Below, in pieces: positions 33,229 to 42,105 of a stretch of 64,000 nt of DNA. The stretch is taken from the NCBI GenBank assembly GCA_041563475.1, contig JBFFMY010000004.1, forward strand, positions 27,628-91,627, in the 5' to 3' direction. The position numbers and the translations under genes were made by a program. A model generated the notes under the pieces. That model did not search any database, was not told the origin of the DNA, and worked only from the letters and a program-made list of their open reading frames with translations. The stretch's first letter is position 1. Every line of letters starts with the position of its first letter. Source of the DNA: CAJXZP01 sp041563475 (GTDB lineage: Bacteria > Bacteroidota > Bacteroidia > Flavobacteriales_G > Salibacteraceae).

Positions 33229-34002
33229 TTATCTAAATTTTAAATGCTTCACACTTGCTCCAGAATCCCGTAACTCTTCCAATGCTCTGATTCCAATGTT
33301 TAGGTGTAAATCAACAAAATTTGAAGTGACCGTTTTATCGCTTTCATCTGTTTTTACACCACTAGGAATCATTGGGTTATCCGTTACTAATAAAATTGCA
33401 CCACGCGGAATTCTATTGGCAAATCCTGCCGTAAATAAAGTTGCGGTTTCCATATCAATGGCAATTGCCCTAGCGGTTGTAAGACGTTTTTTGAATTCAT
33501 CATCATGTTCCCAAACCCTTCTGTTTGTTGTGAATACAACACCGGTCCAGTAATCAGTCTCATAGGCTTGCATAGCTTCAGATACTGTTCTTTGTAATCT
33601 AAATGACGGTAATGCGGGAACTTCTGCAGGTAAGTATTCATTACTTGTTCCTTCACCCCTTATGGCGGCTATTGGAAGAATAAAATCTCCAGCGGCAGTT
33701 TTCTTTTTTAAACCTCCGCATTTCCCTAAAAATAAAACAGCTTTTGGAGAAATGGCGGATAGTAAGTCCATTACCGTTGCGGCCATTGCACTGCCCATTC
33801 CAAAGTTTATTATCGTGATGTTGTTATAGGTAGCAGTTTGCATAGGCTTGTCAGCGCCTAGAATTTCTACCCCGTATTTCTGTGCAAAAATAGTAACGTA
33901 ATTAGCGAAATTTGTCAATAGAATGTACTGGCCAAAACCCTTAATTGGAGTCCCAGTATATCGCGGTAACCAGTTGGTTACAATTTCTTGTTTGGTTTTC
34001 AT
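33229..34002 (-). CDS. amn: AMP nucleosidase (short form)
   Basis: A 257-residue phosphorylase-fold protein that matches the short Bacteroidota AMP nucleosidase, which splits AMP into adenine and ribose-5-phosphate. Landmarks are INFGMGSAMAATVMDLL, LGKCGGLKKKTAAGDFILP, IRGEGTSNEYLP and AIDMETATLFTAGFAN. E. coli Amn (484 residues) has an extra N-terminal domain that is missing here. That is normal for this phylum and not a truncation. A TATCTTTC box 17 bp upstream (34020-34027, minus) may be a slightly degenerate promoter. Confidence 0.88.
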   Translation of the reverse strand: MKTKQEIVTNWLPRYTGTPIKGFGQYILLTNFANYVTIFAQKYGVEILGADKPMQTATYNNITIINFGMGSAMAATVMDLLSAISPKAVLFLGKCGGLKKKTAAGDFILPIAAIRGEGTSNEYLPAEVPALPSFRLQRTVSEAMQAYETDYWTGVVFTTNRRVWEHDDEFKKRLTTARAIAIDMETATLFTAGFANRIPRGAILLVTDNPMIPSGVKTDESDKTVTSNFVDLHLNIGIRALEELRDSGASVKHLKFR

Positions 34003-34234
34003 AAGGGGCTTTTAGGGGTGAAAGATAGCTATAAATCTTTGGCAGAATCTCATACTTTTTTTTAAAAGTTATCTATATTTTGTTCAAATTTGTTTGGTGT
34101 AATAAACAGTATGCGTAAGTACATGATTAATTTGTTTTATGCTTAAATCAATACAATCAATATAATTTATAACCATAACAGGTTTTGAATAGGATAATAT
34201 TGCAATGAAGTAATTAATAATTAAATATTACAAG

Positions 34235-36505
34235 ATGAAAAGGATACTATTTTTTAGTTGGCTGTTTGCTGTAGTTGCTTTAATGCCAGCTTGTAGCGAA
34301 AAAAGTGAAATTGCGGAAACAGAAGCAGATGGATACTCAGGAGCAACTGCGAAAAGCAAGTCAAATATGAAGGCAACCAGTAATAGTGATTGGTGGCCAA
34401 ATCAATTAAACCTAAATCTTCTTCGTCAAAATTCGGATTTATCTAATCCTATGGGACAAGACTTCAATTATGCGAAAGAATTTAATAGTTTGGAATACGA
34501 TTCTTTAAAAAGTGATATTAGAAAAGTGTTAACCAACTCTCAAGATTGGTGGCCGGCAGATTTTGGGCATTATGGAGGGTTGTTTATTAGAATGGCATGG
34601 CATAGCGCAGGTACGTATAGAAGTGGAGATGGACGTGGAGGTTCAAGAGCAGGTCAGCAAAGATTTGCGCCACTAAATAGTTGGCCGGATAACGTAAATC
34701 TGGATAAGGCCAGAAGGTTGATTTGGCCTGTAAAACAAAAATATGGCAACAAAATTTCTTGGGCGGATTTAATGGTGCTTACCGGAAATGTGGCTTTAGA
34801 AGATATGGGTTTTGAAACATTTGGTTTCGCGGGAGGTAGAGAAGACGTATGGGAGCCTGAAATTGATGTGTATTGGGGAGCTGAAAAGAGATGGCTCACG
34901 GATGATGCACGTTATACTGGCGATCGGGATTTGGAAAATCCGTTAGCAGCAGTGCAAATGGGATTGATTTATGTAAATCCAGAAGGACCAAATGGAAATC
35001 CTGATCCGCTTTTGGCAGCTGCGGATATTCGGGAAACATTTGGTAGAATGGGAATGAATGATGAAGAAACTGTAGCATTAATTGCTGGTGGACATACTCT
35101 TGGTAAAACTCATGGTGCTGGACCCGCATCTCATGTAGGGCCAGAGCCAGAAGCTGCGGGTATTGAAGAACAAGGCTTTGGATGGAAAAGTTCGTATAAA
35201 TCAGGTAAAGGTGCTGATGCTATAAGTTCTGGACTGGAAGTGACTTGGACTTCTACACCCGCAAAATGGAGCCATTTGTTCTTTTACAATTTGTTTGAAA
35301 ATGAATGGACTTTAACGAAGAGCCCTGCCGGTGCGAACCAATGGGAAGCTAAGGAGGCAAAGGTAAAGGTTCCAGATGCGTATGATTCTGAAAAAATGCA
35401 CAATCCAACGATGTTAACTACAGATTTATCCCTAAGATTTGATCCGGAATATGAAAAAATAGCGCGTAAATTTTACGAAAATCCTGAGTTGTTTGATAAA
35501 GCTTTCGCTCTTGCATGGTTTAAATTAACGCATAGAGATATGGGACCAAATACTACTTATTTGGGTCCAGAAGCACCAACAGAAGATTTAATATGGCAAG
35601 ATCCAATTCCTGCGGTTAATCATGAGTTGATTAATGAAAAAGACATTTCGAGCTTAAAATCAACGATTTTGAATTCCGGTTTGTCTATTAGTGAAATGGT
35701 TTCCACAGCTTGGGCTTCTGCTTCTACTTACAGAGAATCTGACAGAAGAGGTGGGGCTAACGGAGCGAGAATACGCTTGGCACCTCAAAAAGATTGGGAA
35801 GTGAACAATCCGAAACAATTGGCAAAAGTACTAGGGGTTTTAGAACAAATTCAAAATGACTTCAATGCAAAATCAGCTTCTAAGAAAGTTTCAATGGCAG
35901 ATTTAATTGTTTTGGCAGGTGCTACTGGTGTAGAAAACGCAGCTAAGAATGCGGGTTATGTCGTAAAGGTTCCTTTTGCGCCTGGTCGTATGGATGCCGC
36001 CCAAGAACAAACGGATGTGGCGTCATTCAACCTTCTTGAGCCGATGGCGGATGGTTTCCGTAATTATTTGAAAACACGGTATACAATTTCTACGGAAGAG
36101 TTGTTAATTGATAAAGCGCAATTACTAACGCTAACAGCTCCTGAAATGACAGTTTTAGTGGGTGGAATGCGTGCTTTAAATGCGAATTATAATGGCTCGA
36201 ATTCTGGTATTTTTTCAACAGATAAAGATAAACTAACCAATGTGTTTTTTGTAAACTTGTTGGATATGAGCACAGAATGGGTGGCTACATCTGATACAAA
36301 AGAAGAGTTTGAAGGTAGAGATAGAGCTACTGGAGATACGAAATATTCGGCTACAAGAGCAGATTTGATTTTTGGATCTAATTCAGAATTAAGAGCTTTA
36401 TCAGAAGTTTATGCAACGGATTCAGCACAAGAAAAATTTGTAAACGATTTCGTAGCAGCTTGGTCAAAAGTAATGATGCTAGATAGATTTGATGTAGCAA
36501 AATAG
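34235..36505 (+). CDS. katG: Catalase-peroxidase KatG, exported lipoprotein form
   Basis: A bifunctional haem catalase-peroxidase of 756 residues, about 35 longer than typical cytosolic KatG at the N-terminus. The extra part is a lipoprotein signal (MKRILFFSWLFAVVALMPAC, Cys20) and a polar linker to about residue 50. The catalytic domain has Arg119, Trp122 and His123 on the distal side (FIRMAWHSAGTYR), proximal His287 (AGGHTLGKTHGAG), and the cross-link residues Trp122, Tyr246 and Met272. The C-terminal non-haem domain is complete. The enzyme should protect the periplasm or outer membrane from peroxide. No regulator site is evident in the 232-bp upstream gap. Confidence 0.95.
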   Translation: MKRILFFSWLFAVVALMPACSEKSEIAETEADGYSGATAKSKSNMKATSNSDWWPNQLNLNLLRQNSDLSNPMGQDFNYAKEFNSLEYDSLKSDIRKVLTNSQDWWPADFGHYGGLFIRMAWHSAGTYRSGDGRGGSRAGQQRFAPLNSWPDNVNLDKARRLIWPVKQKYGNKISWADLMVLTGNVALEDMGFETFGFAGGREDVWEPEIDVYWGAEKRWLTDDARYTGDRDLENPLAAVQMGLIYVNPEGPNGNPDPLLAAADIRETFGRMGMNDEETVALIAGGHTLGKTHGAGPASHVGPEPEAAGIEEQGFGWKSSYKSGKGADAISSGLEVTWTSTPAKWSHLFFYNLFENEWTLTKSPAGANQWEAKEAKVKVPDAYDSEKMHNPTMLTTDLSLRFDPEYEKIARKFYENPELFDKAFALAWFKLTHRDMGPNTTYLGPEAPTEDLIWQDPIPAVNHELINEKDISSLKSTILNSGLSISEMVSTAWASASTYRESDRRGGANGARIRLAPQKDWEVNNPKQLAKVLGVLEQIQNDFNAKSASKKVSMADLIVLAGATGVENAAKNAGYVVKVPFAPGRMDAAQEQTDVASFNLLEPMADGFRNYLKTRYTISTEELLIDKAQLLTLTAPEMTVLVGGMRALNANYNGSNSGIFSTDKDKLTNVFFVNLLDMSTEWVATSDTKEEFEGRDRATGDTKYSATRADLIFGSNSELRALSEVYATDSAQEKFVNDFVAAWSKVMMLDRFDVAK

Positions 36506-36529
36506 TAGGCGTAGAAAAAAAATCGTAAA

Positions 36530-36563
36530 CAAAATAGCCAGTCCTTTTTGACTGGCTATTTTG
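36530..36563. terminator. Bidirectional terminator between katG and purE
   Basis: The perfect 14-bp arms CAAAATAGCCAGTC and GACTGGCTATTTTG enclose a 6-base loop, with outer AATCGT/ACGATT pairing beyond. It serves the convergent katG and purKE transcripts. Confidence 0.9.
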
Positions 36564-36584
36564 TTTTTAACGATTATGGTATTA

Positions 36585-37067
36585 TTATAAACCCTTTGCC
36601 GATTCTAAAACTTTGGTTTTTAAATCATCCATGAATTTTTGCATTTTATCCAAAAGAATAGGGTCGCTACTACCAATGATTTTAGCAGCAAGTATTCCCG
36701 CATTTTTTGCGCCATCTAATGCTACAGTGGCAACAGGAATACCTCCTGGCATTTGTAAAATGGATAAAACAGAATCCCATCCATCAATAGAGTTTCTAGA
36801 TTTAATTGGAACTCCAATTACCGGAAGAGGAGTCAAAGAAGCCGTCATTCCAGGTAAGTGTGCTGCACCGCCTGCACCAGCAATGATTACCTTTAAGCCT
36901 TTTGCAACGGCAGATTTGGCATAATCAAACATTAGCTCTGGCGTTCGATGGGCAGAAACAATATTGATTTCAAAAGGAACTCCTAGTTCAGTTAATATGT
37001 CTGCAGCTTCTTGCATAATTGGTAAATCCGATTTGCTTCCCATTATTATTCCTACCTGTGGTTTCAT
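36585..37067 (-). CDS. purE: N5-carboxyaminoimidazole ribonucleotide mutase
   Basis: PurE (class I, 160 residues) rearranges N5-CAIR to CAIR in purine synthesis. The active-site motifs are GIIMGSKSDLPIMQEA, SAHRTPELM and IAGAGGAAHLPGM. It follows purK by 68 bp on the same strand, completing the two-step PurK-PurE carboxylation typical of bacteria. Confidence 0.96.
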   Translation of the reverse strand: MKPQVGIIMGSKSDLPIMQEAADILTELGVPFEINIVSAHRTPELMFDYAKSAVAKGLKVIIAGAGGAAHLPGMTASLTPLPVIGVPIKSRNSIDGWDSVLSILQMPGGIPVATVALDGAKNAGILAAKIIGSSDPILLDKMQKFMDDLKTKVLESAKGL

Positions 37068-37135
37068 TTTTTTATTTTTTTGGAAATCAAAACACCGTTT
37101 CCGATGTTCGTTTTTTAAAATTTTACTATACTAAA

Positions 37136-38281
37136 TTACGCTTTCACTTTTAAAGTTTCTTTCACCTTAACGGCCAATTTATGAGCCTCTTCTAATGTAG
37201 GTGCACCAACTGTAACATGGCCCATTTTTCGGAAAGAACGTGTGAATTTTTTCCCGTATAGATGCACATGAACTCCTGGCATTTTCATGGTTTCTTCCAA
37301 ACCTTCATAGATTGCTTCACCATCAAATCCTTTTTCCCCTAATAAATTTACCATTACCGAAGGCTCAATCATTCGAGTATCTCCGAGGGGTAAATTTAAA
37401 ACACTTCGTAAATGTTGTTCAAATTGTGAGGTTACATTTCCTTCAATACTTTGATGACCACTATTATGTGTTCTTGGGGCAATTTCATTTACCAAAACTT
37501 CGCCTGTTTTAGTAACAAACATTTCCACGGCTAATAAACCAACTATTCCTGTTTTAGAAACTAAATCTTCCGCTATTTCACGCGCTTGTTTTTCAATTTC
37601 AAGATCAACATTTGCAGGTGAAAAAAGAAAGTCGACCAAATTTGCTTCAGGGTTAAACTCTAACTCTACAACCGGATACGATTTTACCTCACCGCTTTCG
37701 TTACGGGCAACAATAACACTTATTTCCTTTTCAAAATCTACAAAATTTTCGAGAATCGAAGGTGCGTCAAATGCTTTTTCAAGATCTTCTTCATTTCTAA
37801 GAGGAGTAACCCCCTTACCGTCATATCCGCCTTTTCGCAATTTTTGCATAAAAGGGAATTCACTTTTAAACCTTGAAATGTCGTTTTTTCCTTCAATTAA
37901 ATGATAATCGGATGTAGGAATTACATGGGAAGCATAAAACTCTTTTTGTAATCCCTTATCTTGAATCATTTTCAAAATCTTTGGTTGCGGAAAAACTTTA
38001 ACGCCTTCATCTTCTAATTTTTGAAGAGCCTGTACGTTGACGTGTTCAATTTCTATGGTAAGGACATCCTTGTCTTTACCAAAGGCATATACAGAATCAA
38101 AGTCGTGTAAACTGCCCACAGTAAACGTAGTGGAGATATCTTTACAGGGAGCGTTTTTATCGGGGTCGATAACATGAACGTCAAGATTATAATTGATTGC
38201 TTCTTGTATAAACATGCGACCCAATTGACCGCCTCCTAAAATTCCTAATTTGAATTGTGTGGATGTAAAAGATTTTCCCAT
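37136..38281 (-). CDS. purK: 5-(carboxyamino)imidazole ribonucleotide synthase
   Basis: PurK (381 residues) uses ATP and bicarbonate to carboxylate AIR, giving N5-CAIR for PurE. It is an ATP-grasp enzyme: LGGGQLGRMFIQEA at the N-terminus, LRKGGYDGKGV in the ATP loop, and NEIAPRTHNSGHQSIEG carrying metal ligands. It heads the purKE operon and is divergent from hpt, so salvage and de novo purine genes share an 89-bp promoter region. Confidence 0.96.
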   Translation of the reverse strand: MGKSFTSTQFKLGILGGGQLGRMFIQEAINYNLDVHVIDPDKNAPCKDISTTFTVGSLHDFDSVYAFGKDKDVLTIEIEHVNVQALQKLEDEGVKVFPQPKILKMIQDKGLQKEFYASHVIPTSDYHLIEGKNDISRFKSEFPFMQKLRKGGYDGKGVTPLRNEEDLEKAFDAPSILENFVDFEKEISVIVARNESGEVKSYPVVELEFNPEANLVDFLFSPANVDLEIEKQAREIAEDLVSKTGIVGLLAVEMFVTKTGEVLVNEIAPRTHNSGHQSIEGNVTSQFEQHLRSVLNLPLGDTRMIEPSVMVNLLGEKGFDGEAIYEGLEETMKMPGVHVHLYGKKFTRSFRKMGHVTVGAPTLEEAHKLAVKVKETLKVKA

Positions 38282-38297
38282 AGAATATATTAGATTA

Positions 38298-38305
38298 CAA
38301 AGATA
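38298..38305 (-). promoter_or_regulatory. Promoter -7 box of purK
   Basis: On the minus strand TATCTTTG fits TAnnTTTG exactly, ending 16 bp before the purK ATG at 38281. Confidence 0.6.
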
Positions 38306-38318
38306 TGTAATCGTGAAT

Positions 38319-38353
38319 TTTTGACGCTACGATAACCTAATGTTATACATTTG
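38319..38353 (+). promoter_or_regulatory. Promoter of hpt
   Basis: TTTTG (38319-38323) and TACATTTG (38346-38353) with a 22-bp spacer. The -7 box ends 17 bp before the ATG at 38371, giving a leader of about ten bases. No purine-repressor-like dyad is visible between the divergent promoters. Confidence 0.55.
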
Positions 38354-38370
38354 TAAATCCAATTTTGACT

Positions 38371-38907
38371 ATGGAAATTATTAAGGTTCACGGCAAAAAA
38401 TTTGTCAAGTCTATCTCAGAAGAAGACATCTTAAAAAGGGTAAAAGAAATTGCCCAAGAAATCAACGAAAATTGCAAGTTTAAAAACCCATTATTTTTGG
38501 CTGTTCTAAACGGCAGCTTCATGTTTACCTCTGATTTAATGAAAGAGATTAACATTGAATGTGAGTTGCAATTTGTAAAAATGAATTCATACACAGGTAT
38601 GCATTCTACCGCAATAATTAAGACGCTAATCGGTCCTACCATGGCGGTGAGTGGAAGAACTGTAGTGGTTATTGAAGACATTGTAGATACGGGTGGAACA
38701 ATCAAAGAATTAGTAAATCAAATGCATCATCTTAACCCCAATGAGGTGAAGATTTGCACTTTGCTTTTAAAACCGTCAGAATATAAGGAAGATGTCCGAA
38801 TTGATTATGTGGGCTTTGAAATTCCTAATGATTTTGTCATTGGTTATGGTTTAGATTATGATGGTTTGGGAAGAAATCTCAAACAAATATATACGGTTAC
38901 TGAATAA
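38371..38907 (+). CDS. hpt: Hypoxanthine phosphoribosyltransferase
   Basis: Hpt (178 residues from ATG 38371) salvages hypoxanthine or guanine with PRPP. A TTG two codons earlier is a weaker start choice. The PRPP-binding motif VVVIEDIVDTGGTIKEL and the substrate-flanking VLNGSFMFTSDLM and FVIGYGLDYDGLGRNL are present. adk follows after nine bases, so the two nucleotide-metabolism genes are co-transcribed, as in many Bacteroidota. Confidence 0.94.
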   Translation: MEIIKVHGKKFVKSISEEDILKRVKEIAQEINENCKFKNPLFLAVLNGSFMFTSDLMKEINIECELQFVKMNSYTGMHSTAIIKTLIGPTMAVSGRTVVVIEDIVDTGGTIKELVNQMHHLNPNEVKICTLLLKPSEYKEDVRIDYVGFEIPNDFVIGYGLDYDGLGRNLKQIYTVTE

Positions 38908-38916
38908 AATTTTGTT

Positions 38917-39483
38917 ATGATTAATTTAGTATTGTTTGGTCCTCCGGGAGCAGGTAAAGGAACTCAGGCATTGAGTTTGGTGGAAAAGTATAATTTATAT
39001 CATCTTTCTACCGGAGATGTATTTAGGTATAATATTGGTCAAAAAACTGAGCTTGGAATGTTAGCCAAAAGCTACATGGATAAAGGCGAGTTGGTACCAG
39101 ATGAGGTGACAATTAATATGTTAAAATCCGAAGTGGAAAAACAACCACAAGCGGCTGGTTTTATATTTGATGGGTTTCCTCGTACCGTTGCTCAGGCAGA
39201 GGCGTTAGATGCTTTTTTATCGGAAAAGAAAATGTCAATCCATCATGTTTTGGCCCTTGAAGTACCAGACGAAGAATTGGTAAAGAGACTTTTAAATAGA
39301 GGCAAAACAAGCGGGAGGAGTGATGATGCCAATGAAGAAATAGTTTGGAATAGAATCAAAGAATACAACGATAAAACTTCCCCTTTAAAAAACTTTTACG
39401 AGTCGAAAAAAAAATTACGTCACATTGATGGTGTTGGCGGGTTAGATGTAATATTTGATAGATTAGTGAAAGCTATCGGGTAG
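38917..39483 (+). CDS. adk: Adenylate kinase
   Basis: Adk interconverts ATP plus AMP and two ADP. At 188 residues it is the short form, with a reduced lid (RGKTSGRSDDANEEIVWNR) lacking zinc Cys residues. The P-loop is GPPGAGKGTQ at 8-17, the AMP site is LSTGDVFRYNI, and the conserved FDGFPRTVAQAEAL is intact. It is nine bases after hpt. The Obg gene follows after 122 bp that contain a strong dyad. Confidence 0.96.
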   Translation: MINLVLFGPPGAGKGTQALSLVEKYNLYHLSTGDVFRYNIGQKTELGMLAKSYMDKGELVPDEVTINMLKSEVEKQPQAAGFIFDGFPRTVAQAEALDAFLSEKKMSIHHVLALEVPDEELVKRLLNRGKTSGRSDDANEEIVWNRIKEYNDKTSPLKNFYESKKKLRHIDGVGGLDVIFDRLVKAIG

Positions 39484-39572
39484 TTACCACACAATTAATT
39501 ATCAATATAAACCAAGTCATACTATTTCTCGTGATTAATAATCTTGAGCAATATGTTGTATTTAAATAGTAT

Positions 39573-39598
39573 TCAAACGTTCATTAGTGAACGTTTGA
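39573..39598. promoter_or_regulatory. Perfect 11-bp dyad just before obgE
   Basis: TCAAACGTTCA (39573-39583) and TGAACGTTTGA (39588-39598) are perfect inverted repeats around TTAG. The dyad ends seven bases before the obgE ATG. It is unlikely to be a terminator, as no T-tract follows. It could be an operator (size and symmetry fit TetR-type regulators) or a hairpin covering the ribosome entry site. Confidence 0.6.
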
Positions 39599-39605
39599 TC
39601 TCAAA

Positions 39606-40619
39606 ATGAGTTATTCAAGAAATAGAAAAAAGCAATCTACAAACTTTGTAGATTATGTTAAGATTTACGGTTCTTCTGGCAAAGGAGGCGGTGGGTCTGC
39701 TCATTTACGGAGAGATAAACTAACGGCTAAAGGTGGGCCTGATGGTGGAGATGGTGGTCGTGGAGGTCATATTATTCTTGTTGGAGATAAACAAATTTGG
39801 ACCTTAATACACTTACGTTTTAGAATTCATAACCGTGCCGAAGAAGGTGGGCATGGTGGTCAGCAAACCAGTACAGGGAAAGACGGTGAAGATATCTATC
39901 TGAAGGTTCCTTTAGGTACGGTTGTTCGCGACACGGAAACTATGGATATTCTTGCGGAAATCACCGAGAATGGAGAGGAATTTATCCTTTTTAAAGGTGG
40001 TCGTGGTGGACAAGGAAATAGTCACTTTAAATCTTCCACTTTTCAAACTCCTCGATTTGCCCAACCTGGGGAAGAAGGGGAAGATGGTTGGCGAGTTTTA
40101 GAGCTTAAACTGTTAGCGGACGTGGGTCTAGTTGGGTTCCCAAACGCAGGAAAATCAACACTTCTTTCGGTTATTTCTGCTGCAAAACCAGAAATTGCCA
40201 ATTACGCATTTACAACGCTTGAACCTAATTTAGGAGTAGTTGAATACCGTGGTGATAAATCATTTGTAATGGCAGATATTCCTGGAATTATTGAAGGAGC
40301 TGCCGAAGGAAAAGGTTTAGGAATTCGTTTTTTACGTCATATTGAACGGAACTCTGCATTGCTTTTTATGGTACCTGCAGACGCTAAGGATATTAATAAA
40401 GAATATGAAATTTTGGTCAATGAATTACGTAAATACAATCCCGAATTATTGGATAAAAAACGTGTTTTAGCCATTACCAAATCCGATATGTTGGACGCGG
40501 AATTGGAGACGGATTTGGAAAATGAACTTAATATAGATATTCCTTATGTTTTCATTTCTTCTGTAGCCCATAAAGGTTTGGATAAATTGAAGGATTTGGT
40601 GTGGAGCGCAATTGAGTAA
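39606..40619 (+). CDS. obgE: GTPase Obg (CgtA)
   Basis: Obg is an essential GTPase linked to 50S ribosome assembly and stress control. The 337-residue protein has the glycine-rich Obg domain (GSSGKGGGGSAHLRRDK, GGPDGGDGGRGGH). The G domain follows with G1 GFPNAGKST, switch II DIPGIIEGA and G4 ITKSD. It lacks the variable C-terminal OCT domain, as is usual in Bacteroidota. The N-terminus carries about nine extra residues (MSYSRNRKK) compared with the usual start at NFVDYVKIY. No later Met is available, so the ATG at 39606 stands. Confidence 0.96.
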   Translation: MSYSRNRKKQSTNFVDYVKIYGSSGKGGGGSAHLRRDKLTAKGGPDGGDGGRGGHIILVGDKQIWTLIHLRFRIHNRAEEGGHGGQQTSTGKDGEDIYLKVPLGTVVRDTETMDILAEITENGEEFILFKGGRGGQGNSHFKSSTFQTPRFAQPGEEGEDGWRVLELKLLADVGLVGFPNAGKSTLLSVISAAKPEIANYAFTTLEPNLGVVEYRGDKSFVMADIPGIIEGAAEGKGLGIRFLRHIERNSALLFMVPADAKDINKEYEILVNELRKYNPELLDKKRVLAITKSDMLDAELETDLENELNIDIPYVFISSVAHKGLDKLKDLVWSAIE

Positions 40620-40694
40620 ACCGCTTCATTCTGTTTTACTTGACCTGAGTGGGAGATTTCTTTCTCTTCCCCTTTACATACAATACAAAAAAAC

Positions 40695-40715
40695 TACTTT
40701 TGAAACGATTTCAAA
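40695..40715 (+). promoter_or_regulatory. mgtE promoter -7 box overlapped by a dyad
   Basis: TACTTTTG (40695-40702) fits TAnnTTTG and ends 16 bp before the mgtE ATG. It overlaps the dyad TTTGAAA-CGA-TTTCAAA (40699-40715), which would cover the -7 box and transcription start. I see no magnesium riboswitch in the 99-bp gap. Confidence 0.5.
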
Positions 40716-40718
40716 GTA

Positions 40719-42083
40719 ATGGAAAGATTCGAAGTAAATAAGGACGTATTGGATTCTCTAAGCGAAGTTTTAAGAGATGGAAACCGCGAGAAATTAGCGC
40801 AATTCCTCGAAGAACTCCACGTGGCAGATATTGCCGAACTTTTGGAAGATTTGTCCATAGCTGATGCCATAGATGTCCTCGATCAAATGGATAATGAGGA
40901 TAGCGCTGCGGTATTGATGGAGCTTGATGATGACTTGCGAGAGAAACTCGTTGAGCATTTAACCCCATTAGAAATTGCCGAAAAAATTGTTATTAACCTG
41001 GAATCGGATGATGCAGCTGATTTTATTGGTGAGCTAGATGAGGCAAGGCAACGTGAAGTTTTCTCGGTACTGGACGATGTAGAACATGCAAGTGACATTA
41101 TAAACCTTCTAACCTTTGAAGAAGGAACCGCAGGTTCCCTTATGGGTAAAGAAATGGTGGTGGTCCAAGAGTCATGGGATATTACGAGAAGTGTACGTGA
41201 AATGCGTAAGCAAGCCGAAGAAATTGAACAAATTTATACCATTTATGTAGTAGATGATAAAGATGTTTTAAAAGGTAGGTTACCGTTGAAAAAACTATTG
41301 ACGGCTAATGTGCATTCAAAAATGTCGGAAATTTTAATTGATGATATTGAAGGTGTTCATACGGATACCTCACAAGAAGAGGTAGCTCAAATCATGGACA
41401 AATACGATTTGGTTGCTTTGCCTGTAGTGGATGCGTTGAATAGATTGGTAGGTAGAATTACCATTGATGACGTTGTTGATGTAATTCGTGAAGAGGCAGA
41501 TAAGGATTATCAAATGGCCTCGGGTATCTCGGAAGATATTGAACATTCGGATACGATTTGGCAATTAATGCGCGCCCGTTTACCTTGGTTAATTATTGGT
41601 GTTGGTGGAAGTATGATGAGTGCCGTTGTAATTGGCGGGTATGAACTTGCAATTGCAACAATTCCTGCACTGGCATTTTTTATTCCTTTAATAACTGCAA
41701 CGGGAGGAAATGTTGGAGTGCAGTCGTCAGCGATTATTGTGCAAGGGTTAGCAAACAACACTTTAAAAACAGATGATTTAGTTGGTAAATTATGGAAAGA
41801 ATTAAAACAAGGGCTGTTTAGTGGAGTCATTATTTCGGTTCTTGCATTGGGTTTGAGTATGTTAATTTTTCAAAACATAAGCCTTGGTCTTACCATTAGT
41901 GTATCTCTTCTTCTAGTCATATTATTTGCTTCTATTACAGGGACTTTAATTCCGTTAACATTAGAGAAGTTGGATATTGACCCTGCACTTGCTACAGGTC
42001 CTTTTATTACTACCATGAATGATATTACGGGACTATTTATATACTTTATGGTCGGTCAATATATATATTCTTTGATGCTATAA
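40719..42083 (+). CDS. mgtE: Magnesium transporter MgtE
   Basis: A 454-residue Mg2+ channel/transporter. The acidic N domain (residues 1-130) has EELHVADIAELLEDLS repeats. The two CBS domains (135-260) sense Mg2+. The C-terminal membrane part has five segments, with the pore signature PLITATGGNVGVQSSAIIVQGLA. The organisation is standard. Regulation is probably mainly at the protein level through N/CBS-domain gating. The next gene starts within 25 bp, so some co-transcription is likely. Confidence 0.95.
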   Translation: MERFEVNKDVLDSLSEVLRDGNREKLAQFLEELHVADIAELLEDLSIADAIDVLDQMDNEDSAAVLMELDDDLREKLVEHLTPLEIAEKIVINLESDDAADFIGELDEARQREVFSVLDDVEHASDIINLLTFEEGTAGSLMGKEMVVVQESWDITRSVREMRKQAEEIEQIYTIYVVDDKDVLKGRLPLKKLLTANVHSKMSEILIDDIEGVHTDTSQEEVAQIMDKYDLVALPVVDALNRLVGRITIDDVVDVIREEADKDYQMASGISEDIEHSDTIWQLMRARLPWLIIGVGGSMMSAVVIGGYELAIATIPALAFFIPLITATGGNVGVQSSAIIVQGLANNTLKTDDLVGKLWKELKQGLFSGVIISVLALGLSMLIFQNISLGLTISVSLLLVILFASITGTLIPLTLEKLDIDPALATGPFITTMNDITGLFIYFMVGQYIYSLML

Positions 42084-42105
42084 TAAGGTGATTTCAAATC
42101 CCAAT

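Noticed and set aside
40620..40718. Possible magnesium riboswitch ahead of mgtE
   Set aside because: The gap is 99 bp and shows neither M-box-like conserved blocks nor a terminator hairpin.
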